From positions 124,001-188,000 of the forward strand of contig JAFEBB010000005.1 of the NCBI GenBank assembly GCA_018266075.1: a stretch of 64,000 nt of DNA, read 5' to 3'. Made by a program: the position numbers and the translations under genes. Source of the stretch: Deltaproteobacteria bacterium (GTDB lineage: Bacteria; Myxococcota; Myxococcia; Myxococcales; SZAS-1). A model generated the notes under the pieces. It worked only from the letters and a program-made list of their open reading frames with translations, ran no database searches and was not told where the DNA came from. Of the stretch, positions 1-6,491 are shown piece after piece; the first letter of the stretch is position 1, and each line of letters begins with the position of its first letter.

Positions 1-1
1 C

Positions 2-55
2 AAGGGTCGTGAGCTGAACGAGATCGCGCTGGAGCGCTTGCGCGATCTTTCTTGA
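2..55 (+). CDS. C-terminal end of an unidentified protein (partial)
   Basis: The first bases of the window read through an open frame ending in KGRELNEIALERLRDLS and a TGA stop. The tail is a charged amphipathic helix with normal codon use for this genome, so it is probably the 3' end of a real gene entering from the left. Too little is visible to name a family. The next 188 bases up to the HU gene hold no convincing ORF and presumably carry the HU promoter. Confidence 0.45.
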   Translation, partial: KGRELNEIALERLRDLS

Positions 56-243
56 GCTCCGCTGGCCCGCAAATGGCCGAGATCCCGCAGGACCGCACAG
101 AATCTGGAGGAGATGAGGGTTGCCGCTTGACGAGCGCGATCGCGCTTGCCTAAGGTCCGCGCAATTTCGGCTGGGCGGGGGATGGTCCAACGCGCTGGTC
201 GGGGGAGTTCAAACACGGGAGCGCACACGCGCTCGGAGGCCGC

Positions 244-519
244 ATGACCAAGGCTGAGCTGATCGAGAAGGTGTCCAAGGAGTTCGGTGGCGAGCTGTCC
301 AAGAAGGCCGTCGGCGAGATCGTCGAGGGGACCTTCGCGGAGGTTGCGAAGTCGATCAAGAAGGAGAAGCGCTTCGGCTTCCCCGGCTTCGGCACCTTCA
401 CCGTTCGCGAGCGCGCCGCGCGCATGGGCCGCAACCCGCAGACGGGCGCCCCGGTCAAGATCGCCAAGTCGAAGACCGTGAAGTTCAAGGCCGCGCCGGA
501 GCTCAAGAAGAGCCTGTAG
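244..519 (+). CDS. HU/IHF family DNA-binding protein
   Basis: A 91-residue protein of the usual HU length. HU dimers bind and bend DNA with little sequence preference and compact the nucleoid. The N-terminal helices (MTKAELIEKVSKEFG) are followed by the saddle motif PGFGTFTVRERAARMGRNPQTG at about residues 46-67, which includes the conserved G-F-G-x-F and GRNPxTG elements of the DNA-gripping arms. The ATG is preceded by GGAGGCCGC, a reasonable ribosome binding site. It is monocistronic: the next genes lie convergently on the other strand, separated by a hairpin. HU and IHF subunits are hard to tell apart by eye, so no symbol is given. Confidence 0.95.
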   Translation: MTKAELIEKVSKEFGGELSKKAVGEIVEGTFAEVAKSIKKEKRFGFPGFGTFTVRERAARMGRNPQTGAPVKIAKSKTVKFKAAPELKKSL

Positions 520-544
520 TCGCAGCCGCAGGGGGCATCACGCG

Positions 545-572
545 AGGGGCTCTGGCGAAAGCCGGGGCCCTT
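545..572. terminator. Hairpin between convergent HU and mlaD-like genes
   Basis: A 12-bp stem (545-556 with 561-572, three G-T wobbles) closed by a GAAA tetraloop sits in the 65-bp gap between the two converging stop codons. It could end transcription from both sides, but neither strand shows a clear T-run, so its strength as an intrinsic terminator is uncertain. Confidence 0.45.
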
Positions 573-584
573 CGTCGTTGCGGG

Positions 585-1598
585 CTACTTCCAGAGCACC
601 TTCCACGGGTGCGCCTTCAGGTCCGCCACGAGCGCCTTGAGGTCCTTGTAGACCTGATCGTCCTTCACGAGCCCGCCGACGCTGCCCTTGCCCTCGTCGA
701 TCTCCTTGATCAGCTTGTCGGCGCGCGTGGCGATGTCCTCCAGCGACTCGCTCGCTCTTTCGTAGCGCGCAATCGCCGCCTTGAGCTGCGCGCCGTCCTG
801 CGGCGTGAAGTCGCCGGCCATGTTGTTTGCCGAGTGCGCGAGCTGGCGCGCGTCGGTCATGAGCGGCGGCACGTTCTCCTTCAAGTTCGACGCCACGCTC
901 GACGCGTCGTCCACGAGCCCGCGCACCTTGCCGCTCGCAAGCAGCGTCCTCGACTCGGCGGCAATCTCGCGCAGGTCGCTCGCGGCCTCGCGGACATCCT
1001 TCAGCGTGCCGGTGATGGAGTCGTGGCTCTCGCCGAGCAGCGCGTCCACGCCGCGCGTGAGGTGCGACGCGTCCGCGAGCAGGCCCATCGCGCCGCCGTC
1101 GCTCGTGCCCATCGCGAGCAGATCGGCAGCGGTCTCGCTGAGCTTGTCCATGCGCGCGAGCAGCAGGTCGAGCCGGGGAGGATCGTCGCCGCGCAGCTCG
1201 TCACCCGACTTGAGCGCCGGGCCCGCGCCGACGCCGGGATCGATCTCCACGAACGGCTCGCCGAGCGCACCCTGCATGGCCACGCCGATGCGCGCGTCGC
1301 GATGGAGCTTGTCGAGGATCGGACCCTGGAGCGTGAGGTCCATCGTCACCGCGAGCGGCTGGCCTCGCGGATCGAGCCGCTCGGGCGCGAGGGTGATGTC
1401 GCGGACGCGACCGACCTGCACGCCCGCGACCTTCACCGGCGCGCCCACGGGCACGCCGCCCGAGTGCGCGAAGTCGACCTTCAGCCGCGCCTCGCCGTTG
1501 TCCTTGAACGAGCCGATGAGCCAGAGCAGTCCCGCGCCGCTGGCCAACGCGGCCAGGGCCAGGAGCGCAACGCGCAGCTCGAGGCGACGCTCATCCAT
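585..1598 (-). CDS. MlaD-like MCE domain lipid-binding protein
   Basis: A 337-residue inner-membrane-anchored periplasmic protein. One N-terminal transmembrane helix (about residues 8-29, LRVALLALAALASGAGLLWLIG) is followed by a single MCE domain at about 37-120 with the core APVKVAGVQVGRVRDI. MCE proteins form hexameric rings that pass phospholipids between an ABC transporter and the outer membrane. The long C-terminal half is predicted helical and rich in heptad-like hydrophobics, as in the helical needle or collar of larger MCE proteins. It is the last gene of a six-gene operon and overlaps the ATPase gene by 8 bases. A GTG six bases further upstream (1604) is an alternative start. I chose the ATG because GGGGTGAGG precedes it closely. 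Confidence 0.88.
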   Translation of the reverse strand: MDERRLELRVALLALAALASGAGLLWLIGSFKDNGEARLKVDFAHSGGVPVGAPVKVAGVQVGRVRDITLAPERLDPRGQPLAVTMDLTLQGPILDKLHRDARIGVAMQGALGEPFVEIDPGVGAGPALKSGDELRGDDPPRLDLLLARMDKLSETAADLLAMGTSDGGAMGLLADASHLTRGVDALLGESHDSITGTLKDVREAASDLREIAAESRTLLASGKVRGLVDDASSVASNLKENVPPLMTDARQLAHSANNMAGDFTPQDGAQLKAAIARYERASESLEDIATRADKLIKEIDEGKGSVGGLVKDDQVYKDLKALVADLKAHPWKVLWK

Positions 1599-2319
1599 CC
1601 TCACCCCGTTCTAGCAGCGCGGTGGCGGCAGGCGAGTTTGACGCCTTCAGCCCCGAGGCCGGCCCGTCGTAGCCCACGCGGCCCTTGTGCAGAACGAGCG
1701 TGCGTTGCGCGGTGCGTTCGGCCGACGCGAGATCATGCGAGACGACGATCGCTGCGGTTCCGCGTCGGGCCGCGTCGGCGATGAGGTCGTCCACCTGGCG
1801 CGCCGAGCGGGGATCGAGCCCGGTCGTCGGCTCGTCGTACACGAGCGCGCGCGGGCCGCACGCGAGCGCCCGCGCGACGCTCGTTCGCTTCTGCGTGCCC
1901 GGCCCAACTTCGGACGGCCGTCGATCCGCGACTTCCGCGAGCCCGACCTGCGCCAATGCGGCATCCGCGCGCTCGAGCGCCTCACGCTTCGACACTCGCC
2001 GCACGCGCACCGGCCCGAGCGCGACGTTCTCGCGCAGGGTGAGCCAATCGAGCAGGGCAGGGCCCTGGGTCACGTAGCCCAGCTCGGCGCGACGCGCGCG
2101 CCACTGCCGCTCGTGCAGGTTCTCGATGGCCACGCCATCGAGCTCGATGTGTCCCGAGTCCGGGCGCAAGAGCCCTACCGCGAGCTGCGCCAACACGCTC
2201 TTGCCCGCGCCGCTCGGGCCCATGATGAAGGTCACACCTTGGAATGGCAGCTCGAGGTCGAGGGCATCGATAACTGTTTGGTTACTAAACCGTTTGGTGA
2301 TGTTCTGGAAGCGCAACAT
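1591..2319 (-). CDS. MlaF-like ABC ATPase with degenerate signature motif
   Basis: A 242-residue cytoplasmic ATPase subunit of the Mla/MCE-type lipid transporter. Visible motifs: Walker A GPSGAGKS (about residues 35-42), Q-loop (YVTQGPAL), Walker B ALVYDEPTTGLDP, and an intact switch histidine (VVSHD). The ABC signature, normally LSGGM or LSGGQ, reads VGPGTQKR: the signature serine and first glycine are replaced. This is complementary to the other ATPase of the operon (3791-4486), which keeps LSGGM but lacks the switch histidine. The start ATG overlaps the permease stop as TGATG. The region near codon 12 holds one of the TAAC-N6-GTTA dyads in AT-rich codons. Confidence 0.9.
   Translation of the reverse strand: MLRFQNITKRFSNQTVIDALDLELPFQGVTFIMGPSGAGKSVLAQLAVGLLRPDSGHIELDGVAIENLHERQWRARRAELGYVTQGPALLDWLTLRENVALGPVRVRRVSKREALERADAALAQVGLAEVADRRPSEVGPGTQKRTSVARALACGPRALVYDEPTTGLDPRSARQVDDLIADAARRGTAAIVVSHDLASAERTAQRTLVLHKGRVGYDGPASGLKASNSPAATALLERGEDG
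2271..2284. other. Intragenic dyad TAAC-N6-GTTA, site 1
   Basis: A perfect TAAC-N6-GTTA dyad inside the downstream MlaF-like ATPase gene. On the minus strand it reads TAACCAAACAGTTA, through codons AGT-AAC-CAA-ACA-GTT-ATC. The AT-rich stretch stands out from the surrounding GC-rich codons. See the finding on this dispersed motif. Confidence 0.55.
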
Positions 2320-3056
2320 CAGTACGCTCCCAGCGCGGCCGCGACCGCCGCGGCGCCGAGGTCGATGGCCATCATCGCCAGGAACGAGCTGACCGCGCCG
2401 GCCGTGGTCGCGCGGCCCACCGCGCTCGCTCCGCCTCTCGCGCGCATGCCGTGGAGCGCGCCCGCGAGAGGAATGGCGAGGCCGAAGAGCGCGGCCTTGG
2501 CGTAGCCGTAGACGAAGTCGGCGCGGCTGGTCATGAGCGCATCGGTCCACGCGGCGCCGTCGGAGCCGTACACGTACGTCGACGTGATCCGCGCGCAGAA
2601 CGCCGCCATCGCCAGCCCGGCCGTGAACAGGATCGGCATCACCAGCACGCCGGCTACGAGTCGCGGCGCCACGAGCTCTGCGTACGGATCGCCGCCGGTC
2701 ATCACCAGCGCCTCGAGCTGCTCGCCCTCGGCCATCGTCCCGAGCTCGGCGGCGATCATCGAGCCGAGCTGCAGCGCTGCGAGCCCACCCACGAGAATCG
2801 GGCCGAGCTCGCGCGTGAGCAGGTGCAACGCGGGCGGCCCGACCACGGCGATGTCCTGCACGATCGGCTTTGCTTCGTGATCCGCGTGCGCCACCAGCGC
2901 CGCGCCGAAGCAGCCCAAGCCCACGAGCACCAGGGGCAGGGTGCGGTTGCCCATCTCGTGCAGCTGGCGCACGAGCTCGTGCGAAGGAACGCCGCGTGCG
3001 AACGCGCGTCGCAGCGTGGTGCGCAGGAGCAGCAGCATGGCGCCGAGCTCGAACAT
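2319..3056 (-). CDS. MlaE family permease (second of two)
   Basis: A 245-residue integral inner-membrane protein of the MlaE/YrbE permease family, which pairs with MlaF ATPases and the MlaD ring to move phospholipids. It has five or so hydrophobic segments, among them [17 protein letters not shown] near residue 40 and a C-terminal helix near 225-244. The family core (ELGPILVGGLAALQLGSMIAAELGTM, about residues 83-108) is recognisable, including the conserved E-L-G-T-M coupling-helix region. It directly follows the first permease gene with no gap (TAG then ATG). The two permeases are clearly different in sequence, so they may form a heterodimer rather than the usual homodimer. Confidence 0.9.
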   Translation of the reverse strand: MFELGAMLLLLRTTLRRAFARGVPSHELVRQLHEMGNRTLPLVLVGLGCFGAALVAHADHEAKPIVQDIAVVGPPALHLLTRELGPILVGGLAALQLGSMIAAELGTMAEGEQLEALVMTGGDPYAELVAPRLVAGVLVMPILFTAGLAMAAFCARITSTYVYGSDGAAWTDALMTSRADFVYGYAKAALFGLAIPLAGALHGMRARGGASAVGRATTAGAVSSFLAMMAIDLGAAAVAAALGAY

Positions 3057-3794
3057 CTAGAGCCGTCCTCCCACGAGCGCTGTGATCGCGAAGTCGAGGA
3101 TGAGCACGGCCACCACGCTCTGGACGACGCTCGTGGCCACGCTGCGCCCCACGGCCCGCGCGCCGCCGCGTGTGGCGAGGCCGCTCCGCGATGAGAGCAG
3201 TCCAATCGCCGCGCCGAAGCACACGGTCTTCAGCAGGCCCTCGAAGACATCGCGCAGCTTCACCCACTGATCGATCGAGTGAATGAACATCGCCGGCTCG
3301 ACACCGAGGACGACCTTCGCCGCAACAACACCGCCCATCACCGACGCGAGATCAGCCGGCAGCGCGATGAGCGCCATGGCGAGCACCGTCCCGAGCAGGC
3401 GCGGCGCCACGAGGACTTCATACGGATCTGCCCCGAGCCCACGCAGCGCCGAGACCTGGCCGCCCAGCGAGAGGTTGCCGAGCTCCGCGGTGTTGCTCGC
3501 GCCGACCCAGCCGCTCATCACCAGGGCCACCATCAGCGGGCCGAACTCGCGCAGGATGCTGATGCTGGCCATGCCGCCGAGGATGTCGCGCGCGCCGAAG
3601 CTCACCGTGTACGCGGCCGTCTCGAGCACGATGATGGCGCCGGTGGCCATGGCCACGCCGAGCGCGATCACCAGCGAGCCGGTGCCGAAGCGCGAAAGCG
3701 TGCGCATCAGCTCGCGGCCCCACAAGCGCGGGAGGGCGGCGAGCGCGCGTCCGGCCACGAGCGAGAGCTGGCCGAAGGTCGCGAGCGCCGTCAT
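3057..3794 (-). CDS. MlaE family permease (first of two)
   Basis: A 245-residue permease of the same family and length as its downstream neighbour. The core segment reads EFGPLMVALVMSGWVGASNTAELGNL at about residues 84-109, followed by the coupling stretch VSALRGLGADPYEVLVAPRL that is typical of MlaE/YrbE proteins. Four to five membrane helices are evident. The start ATG overlaps the stop of the upstream ATPase gene as ATGA, which indicates translational coupling. Its most likely role is to form the membrane channel of the lipid transporter together with the second permease. Confidence 0.9.
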   Translation of the reverse strand: MTALATFGQLSLVAGRALAALPRLWGRELMRTLSRFGTGSLVIALGVAMATGAIIVLETAAYTVSFGARDILGGMASISILREFGPLMVALVMSGWVGASNTAELGNLSLGGQVSALRGLGADPYEVLVAPRLLGTVLAMALIALPADLASVMGGVVAAKVVLGVEPAMFIHSIDQWVKLRDVFEGLLKTVCFGAAIGLLSSRSGLATRGGARAVGRSVATSVVQSVVAVLILDFAITALVGGRL

Positions 3795-4486
3795 GCGGCC
3801 CCCAGCAGCGGGGCGGCCGCGCGTCGCACGTCATCGGGCTTGCCGTGCGCGACCATCTTGCCGTCCTCCAGCGCGAGCGCCGAATCCGCGAGTCCCCAGA
3901 GCGGCGCCGGGTCGGCAACCGCGACCACGAGCGCGCGGCCACGCGAGCGCGCAGCGCCGAGCAGCGAGGCGATGCGCTTTTGCGTGCCCGGATCGAGACC
4001 CGCGAGCGGCTCGTCCACGAGGAGCACTGCGGGATCCATGGCCAGCGCGCGCGCCAACCCGGCGCGTTTGCGCATGCCGCCCGAGAGCTGCTCCGGCAGC
4101 TTGTTCGCGGCGTCGGTCAGCCCGACGTCGTTCAGCGCTTGTGCGATACGGATATCAGCATCCGAAGCGCCCCGTCTGCGCAGCGGCTCGGCCACGTTCT
4201 GGCGGACGGTGAGCGAGTCGAAGAGGGCGTCGTTCTGGAACACCATTCCCACGTGCGCGCGCAACGCATCGACGCCGGTCGGCTTGGCGAGGTCGAGCTC
4301 CGCGCCTTCCACGTGCACCTGTCCGCGCGCCGGCGCGAAGCCCACCAAAGCCTTCAACAGCGCGGTCTTGCCCGCACGCGACGGCCCGAAGACGAGCAGC
4401 GCCTGGCCATTGTCCACGTCGAAGCTGAGCGGCCCCAGCGTGAAGCCCGGGCTCTCGATGCGCAGCTCGCGGACGTGGACGCTCAT
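3791..4486 (-). CDS. MlaF-like ABC ATPase lacking the switch histidine
   Basis: A 231-residue ABC ATPase. Walker A is GPSRAGKT (about residues 34-41), the Q-loop is MVFQNDALF, the signature is canonical (LSGGMRKRAGLARAL) and Walker B reads VLLVDEPLAGLDP. At the H-loop, where the family has SHD, this protein reads VAVADPAPL, so the switch histidine is replaced by alanine. Together with the degenerate signature of the other ATPase (1591-2319) this predicts a heterodimer with one crippled and one canonical ATP site. The start was set at ATG 4486, which overlaps the UbiB stop as ATGA; the frame stays open upstream to 4624 but those residues overlap the neighbouring gene. Confidence 0.88.
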   Translation of the reverse strand: MSVHVRELRIESPGFTLGPLSFDVDNGQALLVFGPSRAGKTALLKALVGFAPARGQVHVEGAELDLAKPTGVDALRAHVGMVFQNDALFDSLTVRQNVAEPLRRRGASDADIRIAQALNDVGLTDAANKLPEQLSGGMRKRAGLARALAMDPAVLLVDEPLAGLDPGTQKRIASLLGAARSRGRALVVAVADPAPLWGLADSALALEDGKMVAHGKPDDVRRAAAPLLGAA

Positions 4487-6180
4487 CTGGGTTTGAGCCA
4501 GCGGCTGATGCGGATCTTCCGCAGCCGTCCGGCCAGGAGGTACCAGCTCACGCCCGCGCCGAAGAGCCCGCCCGCGACCACCAGGCCCAGCAGGCCCAGC
4601 ACCGGCACGCCGTGGAAGAACCACTCGTAGCGCGAGAACGAAATGAACGCGCCGACGAGGAACGCCGCGCTCAAGATGCCGAGGAAGACCGTGAGTCCCG
4701 CGCCGCGGACGTTGTCGCCGAGCTTGTCGAGCTGCTCGCCGCGCACGCTCACCGTGAGCTTGCCGGTCTCGAGATCGACGAGGATCTGCGAGAGCTGCAG
4801 CGGCACTTCGGTCGCGAAGTTCTGCAGCCGCAGGCCCATGCGCATCAGGCTGCCCTGCAGATCGCCGGGGTCGAGCCGGTCTTTGAGGAGCTTCTGCACG
4901 TACGGCTGCGCGAACTCGAGCACGTTCAGGTCGGGGTAGACCTTGCGGATGATGCCCTCGACCAGAATCGACGCGCGCCCGAGCACCGCGTACTCCTTGG
5001 GCACGCGGATGCGATAGCGCACGGCGAGGTCGAGGATCTCGCGCATCAGGCTCTGCGCGTTGATGTCCTTGATGGTCGTGGCGGCGGAGAGGTTGCGCTC
5101 GAGGATTCCGGCGATGTCGTCGCGGAAGTTGGTGAGGTTGGCGCGGTGGTCGGTGGAGCCCACGCGATAGAAGACGCGCGCGGCGGTGTCGGCGTCCTTG
5201 AGCGCGATCGCCATCACCAGCGTGACGATCGTCTCCTGCATCTGCCGGCTGATCTTGCCGACGAGCCCGAAGTCGATGAGCCCGATGACGTTCCCCTCGC
5301 CCTGAAGCACGAGGACGTTGCCCGGGTGGGGATCGCCGTGGAACGCGCCGTCGTCGAAGAGCTGGTGGAAGCTCGCCTCGACGAGGTGCTGCGCGACCGT
5401 CTTGCGATTGTGGACGTCGAAGTTGGCCTCGGTGATCTTCGCGCCGTGCAGCCGCTCCATGGTGAGCACGGTGCGGCCCGAGAGCGCGTCGTGAACCTTG
5501 GGAATCTTCACGTACGGCCGGTCGGCGTGGTTGCGCAGGAACAAGCGCAGGTTCTCCGCCTCGTTGGCGAAGTCGAGCTCCTCGCGAATGGTGCGGTCGA
5601 ACTCCTCGACGATGCCGCGCGGCGCGTAGATGCCGGCTTCTTCGACCACGGCTTCGAGGGCGGTGGCCAGGTAGTAGAGCAGGTCGACGTCGGCGCGGAT
5701 GGACTCGGCGATGTTGGGGCGCTGCACCTTGACGACGACCTCATCGCCTTCGAGCGTGCGCGCGAGGTGCGCCTGCGCGATGGACGCGGAGGCGAGCGGC
5801 TCCGGCGAGATGCTGGCGAAGATCTCCTTCGCTGGCTTGCCCAGGGCGCGCTCGATCTCGGCTTCGATCACGGCGATGGGCAGGGCAGGGGCTTGATCCT
5901 GGAGGTGGGTGAGCTCGTCGACGAGGAGGGCGGGGAGCAGATCCGGCCGTGTGGACAGCATCTGTCCGAGCTTGGTGAAGGTGGGGCCGAGCTCGGCGAG
6001 GAGCTCGCGGAAGCGTCGGGCGCCGCTCTTCTGAAGGGCTTCGGGATCTGGGGTGCCGCCGGTCTGCTTGGCGACGTCAGCGATGCGGGAGCGGGCGAGC
6101 ACCTCGCCGAACCCGTGGCGCACCAGGGCCGCGGCGATCTGCCGCAGGCGGGCCAAGTCCTGAAACGCCTCCCGAATCAT
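4483..6180 (-). CDS. UbiB/ABC1 (ADCK) family atypical kinase
   Basis: About 565 residues. All hallmarks of the UbiB atypical kinase family are present: the KxGQ motif in FTKLGQMLSTRPDLLP (about residue 70), the alanine-rich loop ASIAQAHLA, the VVVKVQRP lysine, the ExD element EELDF, the catalytic HGDPHPGN and the metal-binding IDFG. Two C-terminal hydrophobic segments (about residues 505-560) anchor it in the membrane. Family members support ubiquinone synthesis and more generally lipid or isoprenoid handling. Being the first gene of a lipid-transport operon with ATGA coupling suggests a role in lipid trafficking here rather than, or besides, quinone synthesis. An in-frame GTG at 6198 is an alternative start; neither has a good ribosome binding site. 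Confidence 0.88.
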   Translation of the reverse strand: MIREAFQDLARLRQIAAALVRHGFGEVLARSRIADVAKQTGGTPDPEALQKSGARRFRELLAELGPTFTKLGQMLSTRPDLLPALLVDELTHLQDQAPALPIAVIEAEIERALGKPAKEIFASISPEPLASASIAQAHLARTLEGDEVVVKVQRPNIAESIRADVDLLYYLATALEAVVEEAGIYAPRGIVEEFDRTIREELDFANEAENLRLFLRNHADRPYVKIPKVHDALSGRTVLTMERLHGAKITEANFDVHNRKTVAQHLVEASFHQLFDDGAFHGDPHPGNVLVLQGEGNVIGLIDFGLVGKISRQMQETIVTLVMAIALKDADTAARVFYRVGSTDHRANLTNFRDDIAGILERNLSAATTIKDINAQSLMREILDLAVRYRIRVPKEYAVLGRASILVEGIIRKVYPDLNVLEFAQPYVQKLLKDRLDPGDLQGSLMRMGLRLQNFATEVPLQLSQILVDLETGKLTVSVRGEQLDKLGDNVRGAGLTVFLGILSAAFLVGAFISFSRYEWFFHGVPVLGLLGLVVAGGLFGAGVSWYLLAGRLRKIRISRWLKPR

Positions 6181-6297
6181 TGCGTTAGGACGTAGCACGC
6201 AGGGGTGCAGCGAGCCACATTTCGACCCGGAGCGGGAAGGGCGCTACACGAGGACCGGAGACGCCAGGCTTTCCCTGAAACGCTCCGTGACGGAGTG

Positions 6298-6381
6298 CTT
6301 GGGAAACGGTGCCGGTGATTGGTGATCGGCCTTGGGTTCGTCCCGATCACCAATCACCGATCACCTGTACCGTTCCCCAAG
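6298..6381. repeat. 84-bp two-tier hairpin containing heptanucleotide repeats
   Basis: This structure occupies the 311-bp gap between the divergent UbiB and kinase genes, which has no ORF of its own. The inner stem is 17 perfect base pairs (6313-6329 with 6343-6359) around a 13-nt loop. An outer stem of 13 bp with one mismatch (6298-6310 with 6369-6381) encloses it. The sequence runs in a 7-base register: GGTGATT, GGTGATC, then after the turn CCCGATC, ACCAATC, ACCGATC. Two other loci in the window show the same 7-base periodicity with different words. Since it lies upstream of both genes it is not a conventional terminator; it could influence their promoters or the kinase leader. Confidence 0.75.
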
Positions 6382-6491
6382 TACCCGCGCGCCCCGAGCT
6401 TCTCCGGGAAAGCCCGGCACCCAACAACCCGAACACCCCCAGCGCACATCCTTGGACACCCGGGGTTTCCGGGGGTTAGAATCGTAAAGAC

